Source: Tretioscincus oriximinensis
Taxonomy: Eukaryota > Chordata > Lepidosauria > Squamata > Gymnophthalmidae
DNA length: 64,000 bases
Assembly (NCBI GenBank): GCA_022410635.1
Contig: JAJVDF010000002.1
Location: forward strand, 4,846,778-4,910,777
Reading direction: 5' to 3'
The translations under genes were made by a program, and so were the position numbers. The notes beneath the pieces were generated by a model. The model was not told where the DNA came from. It saw nothing but the letters and a program-made list of their open reading frames with translations, and searched no databases. Positions 23,945 through 36,250 of this stretch are shown here, piece by piece; the stretch's first letter is position 1; every line of letters starts with the position of its first letter.

Positions 23945-24212
23945 GGCTACCTGCAAACGACATTCTTCTACCTCGTTCATAGCACAATCAAGAAGACTTG
24001 GGCACAAGTGCGAAGTGTTTTTCAGTAGTCAACCTGCAATAAATGCCATTTTTCCTGGAATAAACTATTGCTAAGATATTCAGGCATAGTTCTGGAGAAC
24101 GCATATACTCTCGCAACCATATACATGTGCACAAATTAGATGCGAGAAGTTAAAACAATCAAGAAACAGTTGTTTCTATTGGCTGTTGTTAATTAAAATA
24201 ATCTTGGACTCA

Positions 24213-25959
24213 AAAACCTATACTCCAATAGTCTTGTTAACCGTTAACCCCAACTAATCACTGAAACAATACATTTTGGAAGGACCTTAGGACTTAGACT
24301 TAACATTCATAAGTCAGAGATTCTGTTTCTTAATGTTCCCAGTAATGAGAAAAGGCAAATTTTAACTCATGCAGGACTGGGGGCGGGTGTGAAAACACTC
24401 TCCTGTCTGGGGGTCAAAATGCCTAAAAATATCCATAAAATGTCCGAGATCAATTATACGCTCCTGAGACTGCCCATGCATTGACTTTGCTAATAGATTA
24501 TAACCCCTTGTGATGAAAATTATAACCCTGTGTGGAAGAAATTAAGATCTTTGATTGCTAAATGGCCCCATAACAGGTGGAATATATATATATATATATA
24601 AATATTCCACCTGTTATATACTGTATTTATAACAAAAATATGGGCTACTAAAATGATTATTTTTCCAAGACTATTATACCTTTTTCAAACAGTCTTACCC
24701 AATTAAAGCCACAATATATTAAAAAATGGGAAACTGATTTAAAGAAATGGGTATTGGATGAACATCCCAAAAGAATTTCTAATTCCACTTTTTTTGCTTC
24801 TGTTGAGGATACTGGATGGGGTTTCCCATGTTTCAGCTCATATTTCCACACTGTTAAAGATAATAGATTTTGACTATCAATATGACAATAAGTCAATAAG
24901 AATAGAAAGGAAGTTGAACGGATTAGGAGAAGAGCCAAGTTTAGTTTCTAATATTCCTAAAAGGAATATTCTCTTATGGTTGCCCCCACTTCCTTCCACC
25001 ACCAATATTTACTTGGTTTTCCTTTCCAAAAGGTACGGGCTTTGTTCGGTCTAGTGGGTAACCCGAAAAATCTGTTACAAATAAGGGCAATGAATTCACA
25101 ACAAAATAACTGGCTGGGAGAAGTGGCTGTTTTAACATATATAAACAAACAAAACGTTAGAGCAAGTATGGCACTACCGAAATCAACATTTGAGGATATA
25201 TTGGATGAAAAAAATCTTAGAAGTATCCCAGCTTGTTGGGGAAATATACAGCATCTTAGTAAAATTGAAATACAATAATGGGCGAATATAGTCCAAAAGG
25301 TTAAGACTATCAAAAACTCCAAATTTAAGGAGAGTAATATAAAAATCTTAACTAGATGGTACAGGACCCCTGCCCAACTCTCTCATATGTGAGGTACATC
25401 TCCATCTTGTTGGCACGGATGTTCAGTTAATGGATCCTTTAGCCATATGTGGCTCCATTGTTATCATGTATCATCTTTCTGGGATCTTGTTGTCAACGAA
25501 ATCTCTTTCATATTGAATCTTACTATTCCTAGAAGTATTCCTTTTTTTATTCTAGAGAACATTTCTGTTTTGAATTTGTCTTTCAAAACTACTTATGTTT
25601 TGGAAAGATGTATACGGGCTGCCTTAATAACTATACCAGGGGGTGGAAGGACAAAAGCATCTGGACATTCCATCTATGGCTTGACTATTTAGTTGAATTA
25701 CTAATATTTGACATTCTGAGAGAGAAAAAAGGTTAAGTCTTCTGGATATAAATATAACATTGCATTGGCAAGAGCTGTGGATTCAGTTGATTACCGTTGG
25801 TGTTTCATGCGATCGTTATTATATCTTGAAGTCTACATTAGAGATGGTCTCTGACTTGAGATTGACTGTATAATTTACAGATTTAAGTGTATGGCTTTGT
25901 TCTTGGAGCTAACATGCCGGGGTGGTATTGGGATCAGGGCTATTTGTGTTTATATGTTA
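24213..25959 (+). mobile_element. L1-type LINE, 5'-truncated ORF2 C-terminus plus 3' UTR
   Basis: Translated across frameshifts, 24270-25690 gives the C-terminal part of an L1 ORF2: 'NIHKSEILFLNVPSNEKRQI' near 24308, 'CLGVKMPKNIHKMSEI' near 24406, and 'ILTRWYRTPAQLSHM' near 25350 followed by a C/H-rich 'CWHGCSVNGSFSHMWLHC' segment. That matches the L1 layout of a 'RWY.TP..L' motif followed by a cysteine-histidine motif. RT catalytic motifs are upstream of the truncation and absent. Stops and frameshifts make it dead. It interrupts the MITE at 23945-26136. Confidence 0.85.
24570..24618. repeat. hairpin with (TA)n loop inside the L1
   Basis: 'ataacaggtggaatat' and its exact reverse complement 'atattccacctgttat' flank about 16 bases of (TA)n. 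It lies in the coding part of the L1 relic, so it arose after insertion. Confidence 0.8.
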
Positions 25960-26139
25960 AAATCATCAATATTATTGAAACAAATTCTCGGACTGCACTG
26001 TGAGGGGATCAATGAGTGATGTTACGGAACTGGGGTATTCATCATGGAATATACATTTGATGTGCACGGACACGTGATTGCTATATTCTGGATTATAGCA
26101 TTGTAGTGATTTTTAAGTTGTCATGTGCACCTAGCCTTA

Positions 26140-27399
26140 GAAGGACTTCCAGAAAGAAGGCAGGCAGAAGGAAATGTGTGTGTGAGACATTCCACAAAGT
26201 CTATTGTGATGCTATGCTGAACAGTTTTACCAGCTAGTAAGTCATTTACATGTTTATGGATCCCATAGTTTGTCTGTTGTGTAAGGAACCTTGCTTTATA
26301 TCCATGTAGGGTTGAAGAGTCTTGCTCAGGCTCCAAGGGTGAAAAAAACTCATCCACTTGTTCCCCTGGCCAGAATGCTTAGAAGAGGCAATAATGTTCC
26401 AAGTGCTGGGGAAGGTGTCTTAAGGATATACCAGGCAAACTTCATCTGAATTTTCTTTCTGATACTCAGACTTACTCCACTACCCCATTAGTAGAGGCCA
26501 TGACAAGCTAGTGTATGTGTGCACAGAAGCTGAAGTTGACCGTTGTGTACAGTTGCCAGAATGGTCCTGCAGCAGTTGAGCATAGTAGGCAATTTGGGCA
26601 TTTTGTTTACATGCATGCTTTGTGGGTGTCAGCTCCTCCCAATTGTCTTTGGATAGTTAAGTGAAACCATGGCTTTATTATGAATAAACTGCAGATCTGC
26701 AGTCAATGCTTTGGCAAGTTATGTGAATGTAGCTATATGGGAGAACTCCCCCATATTGTAAGATCCAAACAATTATGTGTGTGTGTGTGTGTAATTTGTC
26801 AACATAGCAATCTAATCCCCTTCAGTCTTTACCACCAGCCTTTCCTCCAATTCACTTTCCTTTGACCTTGCATTTTTTTTAGTCTGACCATAACAACCCC
26901 AACCCCCTCCCCTCGTTGGATTGTCATCCTTGTAACTTTCCCAAGAACAAACAGGAGACAGAGTTGAGATGATGAGTGGAAAGAGGCAATAAGGGAGACC
27001 TGGGGCTACTTGTACCTGTCTCCAGTCATGAACCACTAGCAAAATGTGATCAAACATGATAGGAAACATCCTGGATTTTTAAAAATTGTTATTATTTTTG
27101 CCAGTCATAGGCAAAGCAGCTTATTTCTCTATCAGGTAATCTGTGTTTAAGAGTTGCACAACAGGAGGTTAAAGTATATACAATAAGGATGGATTCTGAA
27201 ATGGTATTGATGCAGGAAGGAAATCTAGAGACCTTGAATAGATATCTGAACAGCAATTAAAAAGCCATAAGGCCTCTTGCGTGTTGATGTGTTTGGATGT
27301 TAATTATAAGCACTAGTGTACATGAACCATTTTGGAGCAGTCAGCTAACAAGGTCCTTTCATGCGGCAACAACAGCCATGAGTGCCTATAACAATCTCC
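26140..27399. other. unannotated sequence, no gene seen
   Basis: A short (TG)n lies at 26777-26792. No exon, RNA gene or assignable repeat was found. Confidence 0.45.
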
Positions 27400-27992
27400 A
27401 ACTGACTTGCCAGATTTGGCCATTCCTGGANTGACCATAGTGATTCATCCTAGAATAATCTCCAGATGACTTTGTTGCAGTTCCCTCTATGTCGAGCTAC
27501 CCTTGAAAATGGTCTGGAACCTGGAGCATGACTCCTGATTCAAGTCTCCGGCTGCACACAAATCAACCTGGTCCTGAAAGAACTGCAATGGTTGCCTATT
27601 TGCTACTGAGCCCAATCCAAGGTGCCCTTTGTATAAATACCTTTTTCCACATAGATCTGCCCATGTATTAAGATCTCAAGGAGAGGATCTACTTGATCGT
27701 CCAGAAGTAAGGACTCAAGGAGAAGACCGTTCCTCTTCTTGTGGAGGGGAAACGATAAGGGCACACAGGAAGGTCTTCTTTGATGGTTTCTCACACTCTG
27801 GAATAGTTTATCTCTGGAAGTTCATAAATATATATAGTTTTTGGTGCCTGCTTAAAACTTATCTTTTAACCTAGGACTTTGATTCTTATTTCCTCCAACA
27901 GGAATGATAGATGGATTGGAGAAAGGAATTATTTTAAATATGTTTTAATAAACTGGATATTTTGTCTGGGTGTTGATAAGCAAGCAAGCAAG
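27400..27992 (+). mobile_element. L2-type LINE 3' end (RT C-terminus and 3' UTR)
   Basis: Translated in pieces it gives 'LKELQWLPI' near 27575, 'SSSCGGETIRAHRKVFFDGF' near 27732 and 'YSFWCLLKTYLLT' near 27833. This is the L2 C-terminal order: an 'L.WLP' motif, a basic 'R.F...P..WN.LP'-like stretch and 'F...LKT.L'. The 3' UTR ends near 27985 in a (GCAA)n tail. The 5' boundary is vague, and one undetermined base sits at 27431. Stops are present throughout. Confidence 0.75.
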
Positions 27993-27999
27993 CAAATAC

Positions 28000-30149
28000 T
28001 CTGAAACAGCCCCTCATTTAGATGTCTGTCTGATTCGAATGGAACATGCAGTGCAGCAATGCCTGTTCAGTCATACATTGGTGACACCTCTTTGTCAAAA
28101 TGTATGGATTATTTTATTTACTTGGGTCATAAAGAAAACCTAGGTTCCCTTTTAATTGATGGTGTCTGGTTAGCAAAGATTCCAAAGGATTCTGGAAATG
28201 CAGACTTGTATGATGAAAATAAACAAAGATAAATTGAAAGTTATTCTGTGTCTCACAGAGAGAAACAAGCAAGTTCTCATTATCATGATCTATTGGTAAA
28301 GTGGGATAAGGTGTGATTTTCATGCTTTATCCCTTTCTCATTTTGTCCAATGCAGATCCCATGAAGGAGGTGGACATCATCTATCGTGCATGCGAAAGGA
28401 AAACGACTGAAATCTTTTCTAGGCTGAGGTATCACCACGGTTGCCTCCCCACAAGGTTTTTGTATCATGATAGTACTTACATGATTAAAAATCCATCCCA
28501 GAATTTTCTGCTGCAATGGAGCTTTATTTCGAGTGAATTATTAAGGGTCTGTCACCATGTGGCCTAAAACAGATAAGCTAATACATTTTTACTAAAACAG
28601 ATTAAATCAATTATATGCAAATCAGGCCTAAACATAACTGGATTATTTCTTCATGTGAGTTGAGCTGCTGGTTAAGAAAGACTTGTCTTAAGACAGTATT
28701 TTTGCTTTGAGATAGTCTCCATCTTGTTTTAAGTAGATGGTGCTACATTTAACTTTGGAATATGCACAAAATAAAGGTGACTTGGAATAATGTGATTTAA
28801 AGAAGCAATTAAAAATGTTTGGAATCAGACATTTTTCCAGCTGAAACAGTGAATCTTGCTGGTGGGAGGGTGCTGGCCCAAATTTCATACTGAAATTGAT
28901 GTGGGAAAGAGATTTGGGAAACATTTGAGCTTTCCTGCTGTGGATTTTTTCGAAAAGTACAGAACCATAGGGTTTCACCCAGCTTTAATCAATTATTTAC
29001 AACACACTCATTAGTACACAGTCGAAGGGTGGTGTGTTCTAATTTGAATGTTGTGTCTGTAAGGGAGAATGAAAGGAAATGTCATCCACTAGGCAGTGTT
29101 TGCCTAGATCAAATATGTATGTGTTAGTTTTACAGATTGGTGTCAGTGTCACATTTATTTATTTGGGGCAAGTGGTAATAATGTGTAGGGTTCCCCCCCA
29201 CCCTCAAAGGAAACAATGCACTTTGAGATTATTTGCAGAATGTAGATGAAATCTGGTTTACTTTAGGCCTTCTCCACCTATCATAGCAGAGGGAAAGGGG
29301 AAAAAAAATCTTTTGGCAAACGGATGCTCTGAGGGGGCACATGGAGGCGTGTGTAATCATCTTGCCAGTTTAATTAACAGTGCTTTTGACTGATATGTGT
29401 TAATGAGGATAATGTACAGTATGGCGGAAAGAACCTTGTGTGCTTTATTAAAGGGACAGGTGTCGGGCATCTTGGAAAGTTCAGGCTCCTGAAAGGAAAT
29501 AAAGTGACAACGATTTTGAAATTTGTACTGATGGGAATGTTTGCTTGGGGAAATGCTCTTCGGGTATGTATGGTTGGCATGCCTGAAAGAGGCAATCTTC
29601 TTTAATAAATAAATATTTATTTATCTGATATGGTAGACTACCTCATCACGGAGGTTATGCAGTTAATTCTCTCTAGTCAATCTGCTAAAACAGGGCAGAT
29701 GCTAAAGTTGACAGACTTTTCACACTTTTGGAGCAGCATTCCATCATTACAGCATGCCCCATTGGCAATGCGATTGGTCCTGAAATGCTTATGAGCAATG
29801 CTAAATAAGCCAGTAGAATGCAGAGGTTTCATTTTCATGTTTTAAAATATCCATTATAGTTATTGTTGTAATTAACCACTGCTGTCAAGTAACAGTTTAA
29901 TAACAGAAATCTAGTAGGAATATAGGGGACAATTGTTGACTGATTAGCCAGACTAAAGGTGGGTTTTTATTCATCTTTTTAAAATGCACAATAGTTAAAG
30001 AAACACCATACATGTCCAATAGATGTTAGTTGTATATAATTAGTTATCCTATTATCTAGCAATTCTGCATGGGTATCCGCCTTAGTGCCCCAATCCATTC
30101 CATACATTTTGTGTTACAACTCTCGTGAGCCTCTGCCGTTTTAAACAAT
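28000..30149. other. unannotated sequence with a MITE half-copy and a candidate conserved block
   Basis: 28590-28640 ('taaatcaattatatgcaaat', 'caggcctaaac') resembles one arm of the palindromes at 11385-12599. The stretch 29215-29500 is repeat-free, balanced in composition and unlike its neighbours, so it could be conserved non-coding DNA. No exon recognised. Confidence 0.4.
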
Positions 30150-30363
30150 ATTAATTTATAATGCCATTTTTACTAAAAGGTGGCACACATACCTTTGTTG
30201 CATTCTCCACAACAGACACCCAGTGAAGTAGGCAGGGCTGAGAGTGATAGGACTGTGACTGGCCCAAGGTCACCCAGCTGCTTTCATGAAGAAGAGTGGA
30301 ATCGAACCGGGAGGCTACCAGATAGGAGTCCAACAGTCTTACCCACTGCACCAAGCTGGCTGT
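30150..30363 (-). mobile_element. tRNA-derived SINE (second type), near complete 5' part
   Basis: On the minus strand the head reads 'agccagcttggtgcagtggg' (A-box region) and 'ccggttcgattcc' at about 30298-30310, an exact RNA polymerase III B box. It continues with 'gcagctgggtgaccttggg' and 'ctacttcactgggtgtctgt'. The 3' tail is truncated near 30150. The B box is the best preserved promoter element in the window. Confidence 0.85.
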
Positions 30364-30914
30364 GTCATCCCTAGCATTGTTTATTCTATTAAGAATAATG
30401 TATCAATTTGGAAAATTCTCAGAACAAAACATGTCTCTGAACATGTAGCATGGAGTTGGCACCAGCTCTATATCATTCCCAGGTTGTGGCTGAATGTATA
30501 AGGAAAAAGTCTTGATTCTAAAATCTGCACACCACTAGAATAGTGTGCCTGTGAAGGTTATGGGTTCTCGATCTATGGAGGTCTTCAGGATGAGGCTTGA
30601 GAGCCATATCACAACAATTGCTTCTTTTGCTTTCATAAACATTGCAATGCCATGGGTTAGATAATCTGGATGAACTCACCTACCTCCAAAATTCTATGGT
30701 GCTTTTCACATCGGTGGTGGCCTAAAATTTGTTTCATTATAGGCCTCTATTTATTTGACACTACTATGACTTCTTAGGATGGCCTGTCGGCAATAGACTA
30801 AGTTATAGATTGGTCTTCTTGAAATGGATCCAGAATTGGATTAGTATTGGTAGTGTGGACCACGAGGGTATGTTTAATAGACTCAACTATTTGGCTGTTC
30901 TATGACCACATAAA
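30364..30914. other. unannotated sequence, no gene seen
   Basis: No repeat or exon recognised. Confidence 0.4.
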
Positions 30915-31478
30915 CTGCTATATATACTTGACTATAAGTTTAGTATTTCAGCACATTTTTAATGCTGAAAAAGCCCCCCTGGAGATGCCTTGGCCTTCTC
31001 TGTCATTGCCTTTTACCCCAGCCACAGGTGGGACTACACTTCCTAGCATGTTCCAGTGTTTTCCCTCCTCAAGCCTGCACTGTTGTACATGGGCGGCTGC
31101 TGCTTCCTTTGCTGGCTCCCTCTGGACCAATGCCTGAGGTAGGTTTCAGTAGTGCCCCCAGTGCACAGGCGCCAGTGGAGAGTGTGGCAGTGGCAGAAGA
31201 GTTGATCATCATCTCATATCTATCCTGCAAGGCGAGGGTGATGTAATACCAGAGTCTCCCTGCTACTGGAGGCTGCAGGCCCCAGGGGATGATGGGCACC
31301 TTGAATGGGCACAGGGGAGGCATTGAGATCCTTTCCTTCCTTCATCCCCCCCACTGCATTTCCCACCCGACGTTTATGCTCGAGTCAATAATTTTTCCCA
31401 TTTTTTTGTGGTAAAATTAGCTGCCTCAGCTTATATTCATGTCGACTTATACTCGACTATCTAGTTATTTTTGTCAAG
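30915..31478. mobile_element. TIR-bounded non-autonomous DNA element with GC-rich core
   Basis: The left end 'ctatatatacttgactataa' (about 30918) is inverted to the right end 'cttatactcgactatct' (about 31446-31462). Just inside the right end are 'ctcgagtcaataa' and 'gtggtaaaattagctgcctc', a sequence type I know as a common reptile interspersed repeat with 'actcgagtataag' ends. The core (30970-31370) is markedly GC-richer than its surroundings; frames of 80-96 codons in it on both strands reflect composition and show no domain. Confidence 0.55.
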
Positions 31479-32404
31479 CTCCATTGGGGAAAATGACAGT
31501 GTGACCTTCTTCAAGGGGCGTTTTTTGTCCTTTATCATCATATTGTCTTTTGAAGAAGGTGAACTTTCACAATCTTCAAACATCATGAATGAGTGAAGTC
31601 AGTTACAAAAAGATTTCCGTCATTCGTCATTTGTTGTGTTTGCTCGATCCATGTTGTAGATCCAACCTAAAATTCCATGTTTGTGTATGTAAGAAAGGGA
31701 GGGAGATGGATGGTAGAGAAAAGACATTGCTAATAAAATTGTATTACAATATTCAGTTAATTACAAAAATATACTTTCTGTTTCCTCTGATAAGAATGTT
31801 TCCAGATAGATATGAGTGTCAGTTTCTATGAAATTGGTGTTACTTTTACTGTGCAAGTGGTGCACCTAAATTCTTAATGATTGATATTAATGTTTTAGTG
31901 CTTAGTAGTGAGATCTTTATTACATATCCCAATCTGTGTTGAAATTTGTACTACACCTTTTACTTTAGAGTCTTTGATTACCATGCATATAGACTCTTCT
32001 ATTTTTTTAGTTAATAAATAACAAAATTTGGGTATTTGTGAGTGAGCATTTTTGTCCCACCTATAGTATTTTTGGTAGTAAGTGTGAAGACTTTATTCTT
32101 CATTTTTTCTGCGTTCTGTATCAGGCCCTTCAGCCTCATCCGCATCCCTTTTTGGATGTAATCCACAGATTACAACTATTTGCTAGACTATTTTGCATTT
32201 GGTAATTTGTTTTGCTATTTCTAGTAAGTCAGTTTCATGACTTCTTAAAAACCTTGCTCATAAGAAAAATGCTTCTTCAGATGCTAAGATGTCTGTCTGT
32301 ACCTGGGAATGGCTCCAGGAGAAGTTGATGAAATTTCATTCCTAATTTTCATTCCTAATTCCCAATTCCATAACTAAATTTGGTGCTTTCCATTGTGGTA
32401 GTAT
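31479..32404. other. unannotated sequence, no gene seen
   Basis: AT-rich, apparently single-copy. Nothing recognised. Confidence 0.4.
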
Positions 32405-32530
32405 TTCAAGATGTAGCTATATTAGTTTGGATTCAGAATTTTGAACAAAAGAGTCTTGAAGCACTTTAGGTGCTATTCCGAGTTGTACTTTAATCCATCC
32501 TCAGTCCTGAAGATCTGCACAAAACCTGGA
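32405..32530 (-). mobile_element. remnant of the 'actaacacggctat' repeat
   Basis: On the minus strand 'gtgcttcaagactctttt' and 'aaactaatatagctac' follow the order of the repeat seen at 51064-51142 and 60008-60200 (caaag-rich block, then 'gactaacacggctat'). Strongly diverged. Confidence 0.35.
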
Positions 32531-32555
32531 AAAATGTTTTAGTGCTTAGTAATTG

Positions 32556-32640
32556 GAGAGCCAGTTTGGTGTTTCAGTTAAAGTATCAGACTCTTACCAT
32601 GTGGTCTCCTGGTCTCACCTCTCCACTCTCAGGCCCATCA
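32556..32640 (+). mobile_element. tRNA-SINE head fragment
   Basis: 'gagccagtttggtgtttcag' is the A-box side of the tRNA-SINE head seen inverted at 30150-30363. 'ggtctcacctctccactctc' follows where the B box should be, without a clean GTTCGA. The body and tail are absent. Confidence 0.55.
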
Positions 32641-32644
32641 ACAT

Positions 32645-35600
32645 CACAAATGTTTGTTGTATAGAGAACAGAAGGTTATATAAGCCATGATGTTTAAAAA
32701 TAACTGTTCTTGCTGCATTTACAAATCTGACTATCAATATCAAGAAATACCAATAAGAATTGTTTCAAGTGACCTTGAACTACCATACAAATAACTTCCC
32801 ATTAAATCTCTAACTTCACTTAACTGACTCTGAGGATCTAAAACCAGCACAATTTTGAATCTCTGTATCACCTGTGTGACGTCATTTACTTTCAAGAGCA
32901 ATCACTACAAAATTTGCCTCCTTAGCGTAAGAGCTTAATCTTTAGCTTTTCCAAGAGTTTCCTGCAAAGTGTTAAGTACCCTCAAGCTTTTCCTAAGCCA
33001 ATAGGGATGGGGCTTTGGCATTTTGCATTCACATTCTGAATCTTCACTCTCTTCCCTCCCAACCCAGAATGTTGAAATAATGCATATATTCACAGGCAGT
33101 CTGAAAAAAAAGATAAGGGTTTAGCATGACAAGCTTATTTATCTGGAAGATATCCTTAAAGATTGGCAGCGTCCTGTCAGGACTTCTAGACACTTAGAAA
33201 AACTGTTTACTTCTATGATCTTTGCCAGAACAAAGTTGACTCAAATATCTTATTCACGCTGGAAGACTTCTCTTGTAGGGAGGCAAAGTATTAGTGTAGC
33301 AGTAGGTTCAATTCCAACTGAGTATTTCAAGTTGGTTTATCACGTTATTTTTTCCCTTATGACCTGCATTTTTCTTTTTTCTAAAAAAATTCTTTAGTGA
33401 ATCAGTTTTAGTTCTGTTATCACCTGCTGCCAAAAGCACCCAAATGTGTTCTTTTAAGACAGGCACTCTTTTAAGTGTTCAGTCAAATAGCAAAGGTTAG
33501 TTAAATTTAGATGTATTTTACCAGACTCTGAAGCCTGAAACACACTCTCTCTACCCCCCTTTTTAAAAAAGAAAAAATGCATTATGCATATATTACATTA
33601 TGGTGAGGCTGCAACGAACCTAGGTGAAGGAAAAAAAAGGAAAACAAGCAAAGAAAAAACCCTTTTGGTCATGTTAAAAATCTTGAATTCATCTCTTTTA
33701 ATCCTTCTCTGTCAAAAATTGATTCTCTCATTAGCATACGTTGCTTTCTTTTTTCATGACTGTGACCCACCCTGAAATCTTTGGGTAAAGGGCAAGATAA
33801 AAATCCAAATAAATATATAAATAATTTTTCTGGAACCATTTGGGCTGGAAGTATATTCCAATTTATATGTAATATCTCAATTGTATATTCTATGTCCAGC
33901 CACAGTCAATAATCCAATTTAAAATTGAATTTCCATTGCATTTGACTCTCTAGCAAATTGGCCGAATGTGGGTTTTAAAGCCGATTATCCGGATAATCAG
34001 GAAAATCTGAAATAAAATAAGTGCTGTGTGGATGCCATCTATGTGTATGTTTTTGTAATTTCTCTATATTTGGGGCAACAGTGCCTTGCAGCTGCCATTA
34101 TGGGGATGCCCAGAGGCCCTTTATGTGGTAACAAGAATGCTGCAGTATGCTGCAGGCTGGTTCAGAACCTTTGGCCAGATAAGAAGACGCTTACGAAGAA
34201 CCAAAGCAGGGCTCTCTAGGTGATGTCATGTTTGGGATCAGGTTTCAACAGGAAGAAGGAGAAGAGAGACTGCAGACAACCGTGCCAGCTTCTATTGCTG
34301 ATGCTGCCATGCTGCCAGGCATGGACAGTCGAGAGATAGCCTGAACTTGCCACCCCAGAGTCCTATAATTTTGATTCAACAAGTTAATTCAAATGCTTTT
34401 CAAAATGGCACATTTATCTGAACTGCAGACTTCTACCTTTGCCTTCTTTAAGGCTTCCCAATTGAATTCAGTTAGAACTCCAACAACCCTATTCACCAGC
34501 CCCAAGTTATAGACATTTGCCACCGTTCATCATTTCATGAGCGTACAATTTTGTGTGTGTCTTTCTTTATGAATTATGTTGCCTTGCAACTATATTTGTG
34601 TGTGTGCAAAACAAGGATAAGTAAAATGTCAGTACTTGTGTTGATTCATGAAGTATTATCTGCAATTTGTGATTTAAAATGCAAAATAAATAAAATTGTC
34701 TCCCCATCCTAGTTGCAGGTATATAGAAAACACATGCTCCGCATATTTCTCTCCATGCCTAAATATAAATATATCAGGAATCTGAAGGATAGCATAATAA
34801 TGAACAATCAAAGGCTTAAATCTTTCTTTATCTTTCACAGTAGTGCTAATGACAGTTGCCCATCGGATCTTGAATTTAATTTTAGAAACATATAGAGAAA
34901 CCTACTCAATTGAGGGAACATTTAGTTAGTTTCTTCTCCCTCTTCATGATGAGTATTCTTCAGTCAGAACAGCAAATTGGTATTAAAATTCAAAAGGAAA
35001 AATTCAGATTTGGGAGCAGCAAGTTTCAAAATGAAAGCAGGGAAACGTGATAAGTTTTAATTTTAATTCCCTTTACAGTTTACACCACTTGTACTCCTTT
35101 TAATGCAGCATTAAAGGATGTTTTCAAATGAATTGCTGAACTGGGGGCAAGGTGGGAATTGTAAACAAGTATAGCACAGGGTCTTAGTAAATCATCATCA
35201 GAACAATGTATTTTATAGTGATGCCACAGATAATATAGCATCTATCATAAAATATGCATTGCGGACTGTTTTGCAGAGTTAGTATTAAGCTTCCAGTAAT
35301 ATATCATCTAGTTGTAAATAAGAACAGAAGAAACATCTGAAGAGTTACTAGCAAAAAAGAGAAAAGATTCCATATGATCTCAAATGGAAAGCCACTTAAA
35401 ACACACTATATCTCTAAGTGGATGTAATGCCCTTATAAATAAGTAATAAAATTTGTATGTCATTTCACATGAAAACCTTTAATCCTTATTTTCTAATTAT
35501 ATAGCTATTTAAGCAACTGCTATTGATGTTCTGGTGGCCACGTAATACAGTGCTTAGTGTATTCTGTTAGAATTTAGGGCAGAATCCACATATATCATGT

Positions 35601-35814
35601 TATCCTATACCAGCATAAGCCAATCTTGCATTGAATCAAGTGATCCAGCCCTTGATTACAATGGTGACACAGTGGTCTATGCCAAGGGTCACCTGCATTA
35701 TAATGATCAATCTTTGCCCAACTTTAGAGAATGGGAATGACTTAGCTTCTAATTTTTCCTGCCATGGATGCTGTACCTGAACACCAAGGGTGGATTCACA
35801 CTTTGATACTTGGA
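32645..35814. other. unannotated sequence, mostly single-copy
   Basis: A short L2-type tail is at 33745-33826. No exon recognised; the 63-codon frame at 34028-34219 lies in a slightly GC-richer patch but has no domain. 35574-35810 has weakly inverted ends ('gcagaatccacat', 'gtggattcacactt') and may be an old TIR element. Confidence 0.4.
33745..33826 (+). mobile_element. L2-type LINE 3' tail
   Basis: 'caccctgaaatctttgggta', 'aagggcaagataaaaatcc' and an AAATAAAT-type tail are the reptile L2 3' terminus in plus orientation. Confidence 0.6.
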
Positions 35815-35982
35815 ATGCGTTTGCATTGCCAACTGCCTTAACACTCCCCAATCACCTCAAAAGCATCCTTAATTTTATCTTAAACTCTAGGAACAATCCA
35901 AGCAAATAACAGATCATTTGTGCTGCTAACTGTTTGACTACTCCCAATCATTCCAAAAACATTCTTAAACTTATCTTAACTT
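35815..35982. repeat. two-copy imperfect tandem repeat of about 85 bp
   Basis: 35825-35882 ('ctgccttaacactccccaat', 'aattttatcttaaac') is repeated imperfectly at 35925-35980 ('ctactcccaatcattccaaa', 'aaacttatcttaact'). Confidence 0.45.
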
Positions 35983-36139
35983 AGCTTGTCCTCAATCATT
36001 CTTCCTCCCTGGAAAATCTGAAATCTGCACATCAGGCCTTCATGCCATATGGAATGTTCTCATCCAATTGCATTAAGGGGGGGGGGCAGTCAAGCATGTA
36101 CAACATTGTCAGTTGAATCCTACCCTATATTCAAAGTTC

Positions 36140-36250
36140 TCATGGAAGGTCACAATATAATAATTATAAAAACAATTAAAATAGAATGGCTGAAAAATAA
36201 TGACATTGAGGAGGCAATATTATTCTCTCAGCTGAAAGCCAGGATAATCA
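36140..36250 (-). mobile_element. L2-type LINE 3' UTR fragment
   Basis: 'aaaacaattaaaatagaatg' and 'tctcagctgaaagccagga' parallel 8385-8462 and 56570-56590. It lacks the tail end. Confidence 0.5.

Larger units (their letters stand above)
23945..26136 (+). mobile_element. MITE of the TTA/GGCTGC family, split by an L1 insertion
   Basis: The left half (23945-about 24212) follows 62362-62630: 'tttttcagtagtcaac', 'cctggaataaactattgct' and 'agttgtttctattggct'. The right half (about 25960-26136) follows 62625-62773: 'aaattctcggactgcactg', 'tgtgcacggacacgtgattg', 'gtcatgtgcacctagcc'. Together they add up to about 440 bases, close to the intact copies, with L1 sequence between. The right flank TTA (26137-26139) fits the family; the left flank is TTC, presumably mutated. 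Confidence 0.75.

Noticed and set aside
24957..25322. 121-codon minus-strand frame
   Set aside because: Antisense shadow of the L1 ORF2 relic, which is read on the plus strand.
30298..30363. B box GGTTCGATTCC as a tRNA gene
   Set aside because: No cloverleaf, acceptor stem or discriminator position; the same head recurs elsewhere with SINE body, so it is a SINE promoter.
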